Source: Ceratorhiza oryzae-sativae (lineage: Eukaryota; Basidiomycota; Agaricomycetes; Cantharellales; Ceratobasidiaceae). From it: 64,000 nucleotides of DNA. Under the pieces are notes generated by a model, which had not been told where the DNA came from, made no database searches, and was given only the letters and a program-made list of their open reading frames with translations. The first letter of the stretch is position 1, and every line of letters starts with the position of its first letter. Location: assembly GCA_030998015.1 (NCBI GenBank), contig JARWMV010000238.1, positions 1,550,001 through 1,614,000 of the forward strand, read 5' to 3'. Made by a program: the position numbers and the translations under genes. Below, piece by piece: positions 49,999-60,373 of the stretch.

Positions 49999-51261
49999 TC
50001 ATTTCTTGAGTGCATATAAACAGTACAGCTTCACGTGGGCACACCTATCAGGCCGTCTCAACTCTGTCAAAGTTTCTTCGATAAGCTTCTCTGCCTCGTC
50101 ATTGCCAAGGCCCGTGTCTTTCAGTACCCCACATAGGTCTCGAATCGAGGTCACGGTGAGGTGCCTAATAAACGGTACGATGTCGTTGTTGACCAGGGAC
50201 ATGCACGAGGACCCATAGTGCGGATAGCAGGGATATGTTCGAACGACCACCTGAGTCTGCCCGAATCCGACACTGTCACTCGGAGAATCGCCCCACAGGC
50301 CTGAACCTGGGGTTAGCCATGCCGGAAGCTTGTCAAGACTGTCGATCTCGACTCCCATCTGAACGACGTGTTCTTGGACGAGTTTTGCAAGGCGGCAAGA
50401 TATTGGATTTGTGTGGTGAGTTAATTTCGAAGGATCCTCAGAATCCCACAGGTTAGGACAGAAATCGGTGATATGTAGCATTCCGCCTGGGCGAAGCACG
50501 CGGTGCGCTTCGCGGAGTATAGCGCGGAAGTCATTGGCCTGTGTAGCGAATTATTAATAAGAATAAATGCTAGAGGCTTGACGAAAGCAGGGCAGATTCT
50601 CACTATCTCTACCACAAAATTCACAAACACAGCATCCTGGGATGCATCCTCCAACATCAAGCCGTCGGGAAAGTTGTACACCTGGAATGCGACATTTCGT
50701 TGTGGAACATGAGCGCTTAATGGTGCAACGTCCAAGCTTCGAAATTGAACATGCGGAAATTCTGTAGACATGGATCTTACCCTACTCAAAGTAGGGGGTC
50801 AAGTCGAGAGGACCACGCGTGATGGGGAAACTTGCCATACCCAGCCCTCGTCCCTGCTCGAGCACGTGCCTCTGTCTTCCTTCGATAGGCGCAAGTAATT
50901 CACTGACAGGCCCGGTGTAGTTGCCACAAAAAACTGAGTTAGTTACAAGGTGTCGTAGCCGGTATCGACGAACATCGTCGGTCGGGAAGAACTTTGGGAG
51001 GCTCTGGTCTGCGGGGTATAGGCGCCCATGATGTGCGACAAAATACTCTTTTGCACAAGTAATTTGATGTTGGAACAAACACTGTATTTAAGGTTCATTC
51101 AGAAAGAAACTCACGCGATATTTCATCAGACTGAATGGTGATGCCAGAAGAGGAAGTTGCGGACTCTGAGTCCCAGTTGTCTTCAGGATCAGCGCCTGCT
51201 GGTAGAGCTAGTATCGCAGTGTGAAAAGATGTATCAGAATCATAGCGTTGAACTTACCCAT
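49999..51261 (-). CDS. Class I SAM-dependent methyltransferase, tandem copy 2 (possibly decaying)
   Basis: The start is ATGG followed at once by a gtaagt donor. The second exon reads ALPAGADPEDNWDSESATSS and GITIQSDEIS, joined to YFVAHHGRLYPADQSLPKFF, TDDVRRYRLRHLVTNSVFCG and a motif I region reading VLEQGRGLG. Compared with copy 1 this region lacks two bases before the splice, and the expected donor reads gcaagt instead of gtaagt, so the frame into VRSMSTEFPHVQFRSLDVAP is not restored by any donor I can find. Downstream exons are intact: FPDGLMLEDASQDAVFVNFV, VLRPGGMLHITDFCPNLWDS, ending CLYALKK. It sits 140 bp from the divergent coronin start. It may be a pseudogene, or a GC-AG intron with a different border may rescue it. 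Confidence 0.68.
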
Positions 51262-51400
51262 ATTTGCAACCTCTGTGATATCTCGGCCCCGCAAATCCAC
51301 CAAATGCTCAGAGTCGAGACGGAACCACCAAGGGTTGATGGCTCGTGAGGTACTAGCACGTGATCGTTCCTAGGGTTACTCTCATCCAGCTCTGACCACC
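51262..51400. promoter_or_regulatory. Divergent promoter between methyltransferase copy 2 and coronin
   Basis: Only 139 bp separate the two start codons. A CACGTG lies at 51357-51362, 39 bp before the coronin ATG. Function is inferred from position. Confidence 0.35.
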
Positions 51401-53245
51401 ATGTCGCGGTTTGTGCGTCCGTCGAAATACAGGTTTGTGGCAAAATAACAGAGATTTATACGCGTCTGAACTCTATGCAGACACGTATTCGGGCAGTCTG
51501 CAAAGAAGGAATGGGGAATCGAGAATGTCAAGGTGTCGAATAGCGCATGGGACACGAATCTGATCAGCGCGTCTGGCGTAAGTGTCGGCCCCGTCTGATT
51601 CGACAGCGCTGACCACCGCCTCGACAGTCGTATATTGCACTCAACTGGAACGCGTCGGGAGGCGGCGCGTTTGCTATCCTACCGCTGGCGAATCCGTTCC
51701 GCCCGTTGCCCCATAACCTTCCCTACAAGCTCCCAGACATCATCCCGCTCGCACGCAGGCACATGGCGCCCGTGCTAGACACCGACTGGTCTCCGTTCAA
51801 CGATTCTGTCGTCGTCAGCGGTGGTGAAGACGGCCAAGTCCTTGTCTGGAAAGTCGAAGCTTCCCAATTCGACGACTGGGGAGCCGAGAAATGGCAACCA
51901 CGCGACTTTGACCCTGTCGCGACTATTTCTGGTTCAGGACGTAAAGTTGGGCAAGTCTTGTTCCATCCTACGGCCGAGAACGTTCTTGCTGCCTCGACTG
52001 TCGGAGACGGAACCGTCCGGCTCTGGGATTTGGCTCATACTAATGACGCCAAGATCGCGCTCACTGGCCATACCGATACCATCCAATCCTTGAGCTGGAA
52101 CCCGAGCGGGACGTTGCTGGCCACCACCTGCCGAGACCGCAAGATTCGCATGTTTGATCCTCGTGCTGGGAGCGAGGCAGTGCGCGTCGGTGATGGGCAT
52201 GGAGGCATCAAGGGTGCACGCGTTGTCTGGATGGGTAACCATGATCGTATTGCGACCACCGGCTTTAGCCGTATGAGCGAGCGTCAGCTGGGCGTGTGGG
52301 ATGCCGGCTCTTTGGGCAATATCAAGACGGTGTCGATCGATCAGTCCTCCGGCGTTATCATGCCATTCTGGAGCGATAATAATTTACTGTTCCTTGCTGG
52401 CAAAGGGCGAGTATTTTATCGCTTCTCTGCTTCCCGACTCTAATTGTTGCACTCAAACAGCGATGGCAATATCCGATACTACGAGTACGAGAGCGACACA
52501 CTTCATGAACTTTCGGAGCACAAGTCGACCGACCCTCAACGAGGAATGTGCTTCCTCCCCCGTCGTGCACTCGAGGTTGCCGAGTGTGAGATTATGCGCG
52601 CGTACAAAGTATATGGTTCGACTATCGAGCCTATTGCTTTTGTTGTCCCTCGCAAGGTCGGTCCATATTCTCTCTTCGTTGTGTCACCACTCTAACTGGC
52701 CCATTCGCTCAGTCTGACCAATTCCAATCGGACATCTTCCCGCCCGCCCCATCTAGTGAGCCCGCGCTTACAGCCGCCGAATTCTTCTCCGGCAAGACGG
52801 CCCCCCCAAACCTCGTCGATTTGTCAACTGGAGCTGTTAGCGCCGCTCCACCACCTCCCCCAACTCCGGCATTCGTCCCTCCTGCCGCAGCCCCCACCGC
52901 ACCAAAAGCTGCTGAAGTCCTGACTCCGGCCTCGGTCCCGATTCCACAAACCCCGGCTCCGGCTCCGGCTGCTGTGACACCGAGCTCGCCTCCTAGGGCC
53001 GAGGATGCGCCCATAGCTGCTACATCAAATGAGGTGGGTTGCAGCCGCGCATCGAATTCGATGGTTAACCTATGCTAACATCTGAATTGCAGGGATCGAG
53101 CGCTCTGGTTGAAGAAAATGCGCGCTTGACAAGCGAGTTGCGCGAAGCGCGTGCTCAGATTCGCAATCTGGAGCTCCAGATTGAGGCCATGAGGGCCAAT
53201 GCACAAAAGGCTGCTAGGGCACTGCTGGAGGGTGGCGGAATTTGA
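51401..53245 (+). CDS. CRN1: Coronin (Crn1-like actin-binding WD40 protein)
   Basis: Coronin binds F-actin and the Arp2/3 complex and tunes actin patch turnover. The first exon is MSRFVRPSKY, the coronin N-terminal signature. Next are VSNSAWDTNLISASG and SGGGAFAILPLANPFRPLPH, then a seven-bladed propeller: HMAPVLDTDWSPFNDSVVVS, GGEDGQVLVWKVE, VLAASTVGDGTVRLWDLAHT, LTGHTDTIQSLSWNPSGTLL, RDRKIRMFDPRAG, TGFSRMSERQLGVWDAGSLG. The coronin-specific extension follows (DGNIRYYEYE, HKSTDPQRGMCFLPRRALEV, RAYKVYGSTIEPIAFVVPRK, SDQFQSDIFPPAPS). A Pro/Ala-rich unique region leads to a C-terminal coiled coil (VEENARLTSELREARAQIRN, LELQIEAMRANAQ), ending LLEGGGI. Five introns. Confidence 0.95.
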
Positions 53246-55262
53246 TATCATAAACTAGACTAGATAGAAAGTGGGAAACGGTCACGGAAATGTTGTACGG
53301 AATAAGGGACTTATGACGCAAACGAAGATTGCTTTAAACTAGCTGCCGGGGGATTGCCATTTTGAGAAGTATATTTTATAGTTGTTACTTTGCACTCAAA
53401 GCGGGATGTTGAAGAGGCCAATGGTGCTTGTTCGAGCGAGGGGGCTCAGTACGGCGGCATTTGTTTGGTTCGCTTGCATGTGGCTTTGTACTTCGTGCCA
53501 GTTCTGTTTCGCTTGTATGTGCCCCCACCCCTTCAGGCAGACTGTTCCCTTTTTGCTGGTTGTGTGACTCGTGCGGTTGAACCTTGTGGTGACGTAGCAC
53601 GCCAATTCTAAATGTCAATAAATCGCTATCATGTGATTGGTTTATCACTTTTCATCAAGTGGCGACTAAACCGAGATAACAGAACTATTTTCAATAGGCA
53701 CAAAATCTCATAGCCAGTTCACATATAAAAGTAACGAGCCGACCCCGTTTTTGCCTCGAGCATCCGGTTGAAACAACCTCGGATGATTCACCCCACCATG
53801 CCATGCCTCCAAATGACAGAATGCATTGAGGCGTGTTATTTCCATACCTTAACATCCCCTCAAACCATATTATCTAATTTAACCTACAAAACCGTTGATG
53901 CTGTTTCTTTTCCAGACCAATGCAACAGGATTGCTTCAATACCAGTTTGTAAGCTGCATGCAGGGTGGCACTAGCTGAGAATGAAGCTATTTATACTTAT
54001 TGGCAATGTCCAACACACATACATATGACCATAGAATTTGTATAACATCAAAGTTCAATTGGGGATATGAAATTTTGGCATTGAAACATTTGCTACAGTT
54101 TGGGACTGTGCCCAAAGTTGTCATTTTTGGCCTCACCAAGCTGAAGAATACATTTGATAACCACTCAGGTTTGAATGATTGCTGGTTCCTTCAATAAATA
54201 AGTCAATGTCTTGCTAAAAATGAGGTGCTTTGTTATCTAATGAAACCTTATGCACTGCGAAATCCGCCGGAGTTCATGAGCAGTCACGAGCGCACGTGAG
54301 ACGACGAGCGCGACGAGCCATCCCCCCATATAGCTTGCACTCGCGAGATCCGCCGATGCTCGTGAGTGATCGCCAGGCACCTGAGCGCTCACGTGCACAT
54401 CACCCACGAGCACCCACGAGCACCCGCGAGCACCCACGAGCACGGGGCTAATGAGCGCTACAGCGCGCTCGTTATCGTAGCTCCCACGAGCACTTAGGAG
54501 TGATCGTGAGTTTGGGACTCCCGAGCGCTCATGTTCACGCCGCACACGAGCACTTGCGAGTGCGAAACCCGTGAGTGCTTTACATTTTATACCAAAATTT
54601 TACCTACCATACTTACCAGGACTCAATAGTGTTGCAGATCAGCATAGACCGTTGACGGCGCACGCAAATCGTGAGCTCAACGTGCTGAGGAGGGACAAAA
54701 ATGGCGCTGTGTAAATTGTGCTTCTGGGATGCTCGGACTCATACGTCGCGCATAGACAACAGTTGTTCATTCAATTGATTCATTTAATTCAAGTCAAACA
54801 TGGATGAGCCAAAGCGTACGGCAAGGAGAACACCAAAAATAACAGAACACCCGAGTATAGGCATTCGGTCAGCACAAGAGAGAATTATCGAGCTAACAAA
54901 ACCAAACCAATATACGACCCAAAAAAAAAGCCAAAAAAAAGCCCAACTGACAAAGGTATGGAAAGTGAAGTGACAAGATAAGACTACATCATACTCGGCA
55001 CGGTTAGGGATACTGCATATCGTACGAGACAAGTAAAACGGGAGGATACGAGAGGATAGACAGCCGGAACAGACAATGCTGAGAAAGAAAGACTAAAGGA
55101 TAAATGCCAAGAACATAGATTAGTGACGAATCTCGTTCGCACCGGTTCAGTGATGGCAGTGAGTCTTGCTCATGGCCGGTTCAGTAATATAAGCAGATGC
55201 AGACATTGCAGAAGCATGAATCAAAAGCACCAAAACAAAAAATACCACCCCCAGCGACAGGT
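53246..55262. other. Gene-poor region with CACGAG-type repeats
   Basis: Two kilobases between coronin and the 3' end of the DUF6532-like gene. No frame has a domain. The distinctive part is the repeat patch at 54270-54585. The rest is AT-rich, with poly-A tracts near 54920-54940. Confidence 0.45.
54270..54585. repeat. CACGAG/GAGCRC short-repeat patch
   Basis: The stretch is dense in short direct and inverted copies of CACGAGCAC, GAGCGCTC and GTGAGTG-like words. Four near-tandem CCACGAGCAC units occur at about 54400-54442 and further copies near 54484 and 54546. Spacing is irregular, so it is neither a microsatellite nor a CRISPR array. Such clusters are typical of subterminal repeats in CACTA-like transposons, which would fit the Plavaka transposase 6 kb away, but the link is inference. 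Confidence 0.65.
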
Positions 55263-58200
55263 TTATGCGCGGCCTTTGCCCTTCACACGCTTGCTATATC
55301 GACCGTTTTCGTTGGCTTCTGAGTCATCGTCTTCACCCTCGGTCTCAGGCAGGTAGTCGTTCTCGCCGGTTGGCGTGTCAGGACGAACATTGTCAGCAGT
55401 GATTACCGGTTGCGTAAACGGGTCATCGAGCCGCATGGCTCCCGAGTAATCACTGTATATAAGTATTCAGCATAGAGTGAATAAATAAACAAAAAGCCGA
55501 CTCACTATCCATACTGATACCACTTCAGTTGATGTCCCGCAAAACGCTTCTTGGCCTTACGAGAAGCTGTCTTCAGGCCTCGTAAATGAGCGACGAATTT
55601 GCCGAGCATCTCGGTCGCGTTGAGATCGCGGGGCACGAAGTGGCCGGTCGAGAACTCTTCGATCGTGTGTTGCATCTAAGATTAGGGGTCAGTTAAAGAT
55701 AAAATCACTCAAAGGGTGCTTTCTACTTACATTAGCAGCTGAGTACGCCACGCCGGTGAATGGGAACATCTTGAAGTAGCCCGGGAATGCAACCCCTACG
55801 GAAGTCGGAGTACGGAAGAGGGCGACAGCGATGGCCTGATAAATGGCTTCGCCCTCATAGGGACCCTCGAGAGGATCCCAAGACTAAGTACAATTAGTCA
55901 TTAATTAACTACACTGAGAGAGCGTGTCAAAAACTCACAATATGATGAAAGCCGTTCGGCGAGAGCTCCTTGCAAAGTTGAATGTTATGCTCAATCGCCT
56001 TGGGGGTGGTCGCAGGTTTTATGAAACCGAAGAGGTGCTGCGTGAGGGAACGCATCGCATCTTTGACCTGGCCCCGGTAAGTCGGTTGGCAATTAATCAT
56101 CTATGTAATCTTGTTAGTCGTCAACCAAGCGTGTTGAATGATATATTACATACAAGTTGAATCGACTCGTAACTGGGTGGCTCAATTCGCAGCTCCGGAA
56201 ACTCTTCTTTCCAGGAGAGATCCCAAACCGGATTGGCCCAGTACTGGACGACACCTCGTGTCTGGAACGGTCCTTCCACGATCGAGTACGCATAGAGATG
56301 CAGCTTTGCGTGCGTTAAAACCTGGCGTTCGTTCCCGTGAATATCCTGGGCCGAAGGCTTTTTTTTGCGTACGCGTCTCTGTAAATAGTATCAGAGCGTA
56401 CAACTGGCAGGTGAAAGTAAATATACATACCGGCTCTTCGCCTCTAGCATAAGCCGCCCGCTCCGCACGTTCTTCCTCGTCGTCTTCCATCAGATCAGGT
56501 TGTGCAGGGAGGTTAGGTTGGGCATTGGTAGAGCTGGACGCTTCGCGCTGATCACGTCGGGTGCGGGTGAATTCTGTCGAATGGCGCATCGAAGGAGGCA
56601 AACGATCAAGAGCCATCTGTCGAGAGACGGCCCGCTTCCTCGCAGTGCGATGTGAACGGCTGGACTCCTGTCCGGCAGTACCCTGAGGACGCGGGATATT
56701 TGCTGAAGACCGAGGTTAAGCCAGGAGGCAAGAGCCGGACGCCATGCAAGACTCACCAATGTTAGCCGAAGCAATGCCGGGATTGGAAGCGAGGGGCGGG
56801 GGTCGGGACGGCTTGTCGCGCCGAGAGGACTTGTGGGAGTAGACGGGCTGACCAAGTGAGATTGAGCTGGTGGCAGACCGGGGTTGAGAAGCGATTGTTG
56901 ACGACGATTGACGAAACAGTGGTTGCGGGGCGCGCTGTGCGCTGGTTATCAGGGGTTGAGTTGATTGTTGGGTACTCCCTAGAGATTTGGCATGGGGGTT
57001 GGCGGGAAATTCGAGTGTGCTGTGGAGGCTGGGATCGATTGGCGCGTGAGCGCTGGGAAGTGGTGAAGGCGAATTGGAGGGGTGAGGTGGGTTCTGAATG
57101 CGCCGGAAGTTGAGTTTAGGAGGCAGTTCTTCAAGTTCGGTCTCGGATTCGGTCTCGGTGTTGGTATCGTCGATGTGGGAGTTGTTATGGTGAGGTCCAG
57201 GCCCTGAGAGGCAGTCAGTATCGACTCTATGCAACTATAAAAAATACTTACGATTCAAACTCAAACGGGGCTTATCAAGGTGGTGTCCACCGCCTACAGT
57301 GATTGTGTTCGCAACGGGTTGTGCCTAGACAAATGAGTTAGCCAAAACTAAGGGATGAATAGGAAATAGATGATCATGCCTCAGCCTTACGACTCCGCGG
57401 AGGTTGTATATGACCCGCTTGAATCGTAGAGCGCCCGTATTTTTTGACGACTTCCCGCCATCGCGACGGGGTTGGCTGCGACGATTGGTGCGGCGGAGCT
57501 TCTTGGGAGGGAGTTTGTTGGGCAGGCGTTGGCTGAGAAGGCGCTGGCTGATGATGCGCTGGCTGATGATGCGCTGGCTGCGACGAAGCGGGCGGGGACG
57601 GGGGGCTGGGCTGGGCTGAGTCTCGCTCGGTTCGAGCTTGATGGGACTGTCGTCCGATGAGTTCTTCGCGTTCAGCGGCGAGCTCTCGGATGAGGGCGAG
57701 GAGGTGTTCAGGGGGCAGTTGGCTGACGGTGTCGTGGTCAGAGTTCTGGAGGCGCTGGATGTCGCGTTCGAGCCGTTCGTGGTCGACCGTGAAAGCCCAG
57801 AAACTAGAGTTCTCCCCGCCCTCAGCAACGCGTCCCCCGTCTCCCGAATGGTTGCCGCTCGCTCCGGATACCCTTGCTGATCCCACAGATTCGCCGCCTC
57901 CCTCGTAAGTCCCCACGCCCGGATCCGAGACAAGGTGATCATGAACCTGAGATACGCCTGATGCTGATGCATGCGGCAGCACTAAACTAATCATTAGTGT
58001 CTAATTTCTGTGCTGTGATATAAAATACATTACCATCCAAGTGCAGACTTGCTCGAGGAACAATTGGAATACCCTGTCCCCCATCTCCGGCTTGGGTGTG
58101 AGCTAAAATATAGAGTTAGACGGCGACGGTATTGTGGATTATAGATAACTTACCCGGTCCGCTAAGTACCTCATTGATCCCATCACCCGGTGGACCTCGA

Positions 58201-58586
58201 GTGGAGTCAGAAACATAGTCGATATCGGTCTGTCCTTCGGAGGCGATCGTGGCGGTCGAGTTCCTTCTTCGGCGAGCCTTGAATTTGGCCTTCTGGGCAG
58301 CGGTTTCTTGATCTGAAAGAATATGTCAGACTCGAAAAGAATACAGGATAAAGTGAGAAATAGACCATACCGTGCTGACTGGCCTTTGGGGTGCGGACGC
58401 GAGTACGTTGAGAGTAGCGGCGAGTCAAGTTATCGGGCTCTGAGATTGGCTCCGCGGCCGATTCGTAGTTGGCGAACGGGGCTTGGCCGGGGACGATGCC
58501 CTACAAGACGGAATACATTAGTCATAGACAGCTGTGTAGAAGTTAAAACTCACCGAGGCAGTCGTCGGCTCGGGTTCAGAATCCAT
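55263..58586 (-). CDS. DUF6532-like protein with long disordered N-terminus
   Basis: The start exon reads MDSEPEPTTAS; following exons are disordered and basic or Ser/Pro/Gln-rich (PDNLTRRYSQRTRVRTPKAS, AAQKAKFKARRRRNST, QPAHHQPAHHQPAPSQPTPA). A leucine-rich helical piece lies at 57650-57750 (LERDIQRLQNSDHDTVSQLP, PEHLLALIRELAAEREELIG). The C-terminal third is globular: RRDQREASSSTNAQPNLPAQ, HAKLHLYAYSIVEGPFQTRG, YWANPVWDLSWKEEFPELRI, MINCQPTYRGQVKDAMRSLT, YEGEAIYQAIAVALFRTPTS, GYFKMFPFTGVAYSAAN, FSTGHFVPRDLNATEMLGKF. This matches my memory of the DUF6532 domain, expanded in Agaricomycetes and of unknown function. It ends VKGKGRA. At least eight short introns. Repeated expansion suggests a link with mobile elements. 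Confidence 0.65.
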
Positions 58587-59270
58587 GATAGCCAAATGGA
58601 GAGAGGGACGAGCAATGGATTTATAGTCAGAGGTACGAGTGCGGATATCGCTGAGCTGGAAACTGGGCATGTGGGGGATGGGGGAGATGGACGGGCAGCC
58701 GTGTGCTTAAGTATTGGGGCAGAGCACTTGAGACGGGGACTTTGCGAGTGCGAAGGTCAAGAGTTGTCCATGGGAGCTCTGGGGGCTGGCCTAGCGCAGG
58801 TGTACGGGCCGCACCCGATGCCGGAGAACTCTTTTGACCTATAATTTTGGTTTGGTCAATAATCTTGCGCGCGGTTAGTTCTATTTCTCACCAATTGGCC
58901 AGTGAGTGTGCCGGGGCTGTTAAACGTGTTTCTTTCGAGTCCCGACAAACGCTGACTATCCCTTTCCGACAGAATTTGCGCTAACCACCCCGAGGCAAGA
59001 GTCGGCGGACGAACGGAGAAGACGTTTTTCCTGTGGAGAGGACAAGACTGTGATTCGCGTACTGCACAACGAGACTGAACAATACCTTCAATGTAAACGA
59101 CTCGGCTGTCTCGGTGTGTAGAGCACAGAATACACGCATGTAATCTTTTAAAAAAGAGTCATTAATTGTTGGTACCATTTGCCAAGATTCGTATTACATA
59201 CAATCACAATATCTATAAGCATGATTGTTAGTATGCATATGGGAAGAAAATCTGGCACTGACTTAGAAAT
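58587..59270. other. Intergenic region
   Basis: Promoter of the DUF6532-like gene and 3' flank of the next minus-strand gene. Short frames only; nothing recognised. Confidence 0.4.
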
Positions 59271-60099
59271 TTAAGGCGAGGGATGAAGACGGAGACGAGC
59301 GAGCACAAATACAAGTGCGAGCGCGAGCGCAAGTGCAAGTGCAAGCGCAACTGCAAACGCAAACGCATGTGTGGGTCGCACCGGAATAACAGGGGTCCAA
59401 GATAGCCCAATACCCCTACTTGGCTCCAAGCAAGGAACACCCATCCTCGCACCGGAAATGTTGGCCTGTAACGCCAACGGTCAACCATCCAGCCAGCACC
59501 CATTGCGTGCGACGTACCGTTTTGGAGGAAATGAAACCCAGCACGTACTGAATAAAGTTGCCTTGTTGTGGCCAAATGTTCGGCCCGGTTGATGTCAAAC
59601 TATAGATGGGATGGACAGTTAGTATTTTGAGCGAACAAAGGAAGTGTCGACTCAATGCTGTGTGGCGAGGGTGAATATCTTACCGTGAGAAGCTGATCAA
59701 TATGACCGAAACAGACAATCGCTCCAGGCACAATGATGTACAGTGGGGTACCTGAATAAAGTTCAGCCACAACATCACCCGCCTGACCATGAGTGTTCAA
59801 TTCACTCACCGGGCAGAAGCATCCGTTCAGCGATGCCGGCCAGGGCACGAGCATCGTGACACGTTTTCCACCATGGGTGAGGCCAGTTGTGATCAAGCCT
59901 AAGATGGAGAAAATCAACGTCAGCCGAACGAGCATTGTGTTTCAGGAGCACGAGAACAATACGCACCCAGGTCAACGTTAAACGTTGCTGTTGCGACACT
60001 GAGATGCGCTGAACGCCGGGGCTAGGCGGCATCAACGACCGACAGCCGGTGTACGGTAGTGCAGCCGATTGGCAGACATAGACGGCGCGACCATCCGAC
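59271..60099 (-). CDS. Hypothetical protein with Leu-Ala repeat tail (model uncertain)
   Basis: A start at 60099 gives MSDGRAVYVCQSAALPYTGC and SLMPPSPGVQRISVSQQQRL. Plausible splicing leads to GLDHNWPHPWWKTCHDARAL and AGIAERMLLPG, then AGDVVAELYSG, TPLYIIVPGAIVCFGHIDQL and DINRAEHLATTRQLYS. The last exon ends with a strongly hydrophobic AFAVALALALALALALVFVL run encoded by a hexanucleotide repeat, then RLRLHPSP. The tail could be a C-terminal membrane anchor. No family recognised, and exon joins are tentative. Its place between the DUF6532-like gene and a transposase raises the chance that it belongs to a mobile element. Confidence 0.35.
59311..59368. repeat. Degenerate hexanucleotide repeat (GCAAGT/GCAAAC type)
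   Basis: About nine hexamers of the form GCRAGY/GCAAAC follow each other. On the minus strand they encode alternating Leu/Ala/Phe/Val, forming the hydrophobic tail of the hypothetical protein. Read directly. Confidence 0.8.
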
Positions 60100-60373
60100 A
60101 TATTCTGTTCAAGAGAGGGTAGTGTGTAACCTAAATAGCAGTTAGTTTCTTGCGTACTCAGGTTAAGGCGTACATGGGAAAACTTACTCGAAAGGTGTAA
60201 CCTTAATTTTGAGGTGGCGACATCCGAGTTCGCAGCAGCGAGTTAGCTAGACGGGGTCAACACACTGGAAAGCAGAGTTTCTAACCAATTTTGAACAACA
60301 CACCAACTTAACAGTAAGACCAGTACATACGCTAGACCAGACTTCGCGCACCGTCACAACTCCATCTCTCTCT

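Noticed and set aside
54400..54442. Near-tandem CCACGAGCAC units resembling a repeat-spacer array
   Set aside because: Eukaryotic context, units without unique spacers of constant length, and no cas genes; not a CRISPR array.
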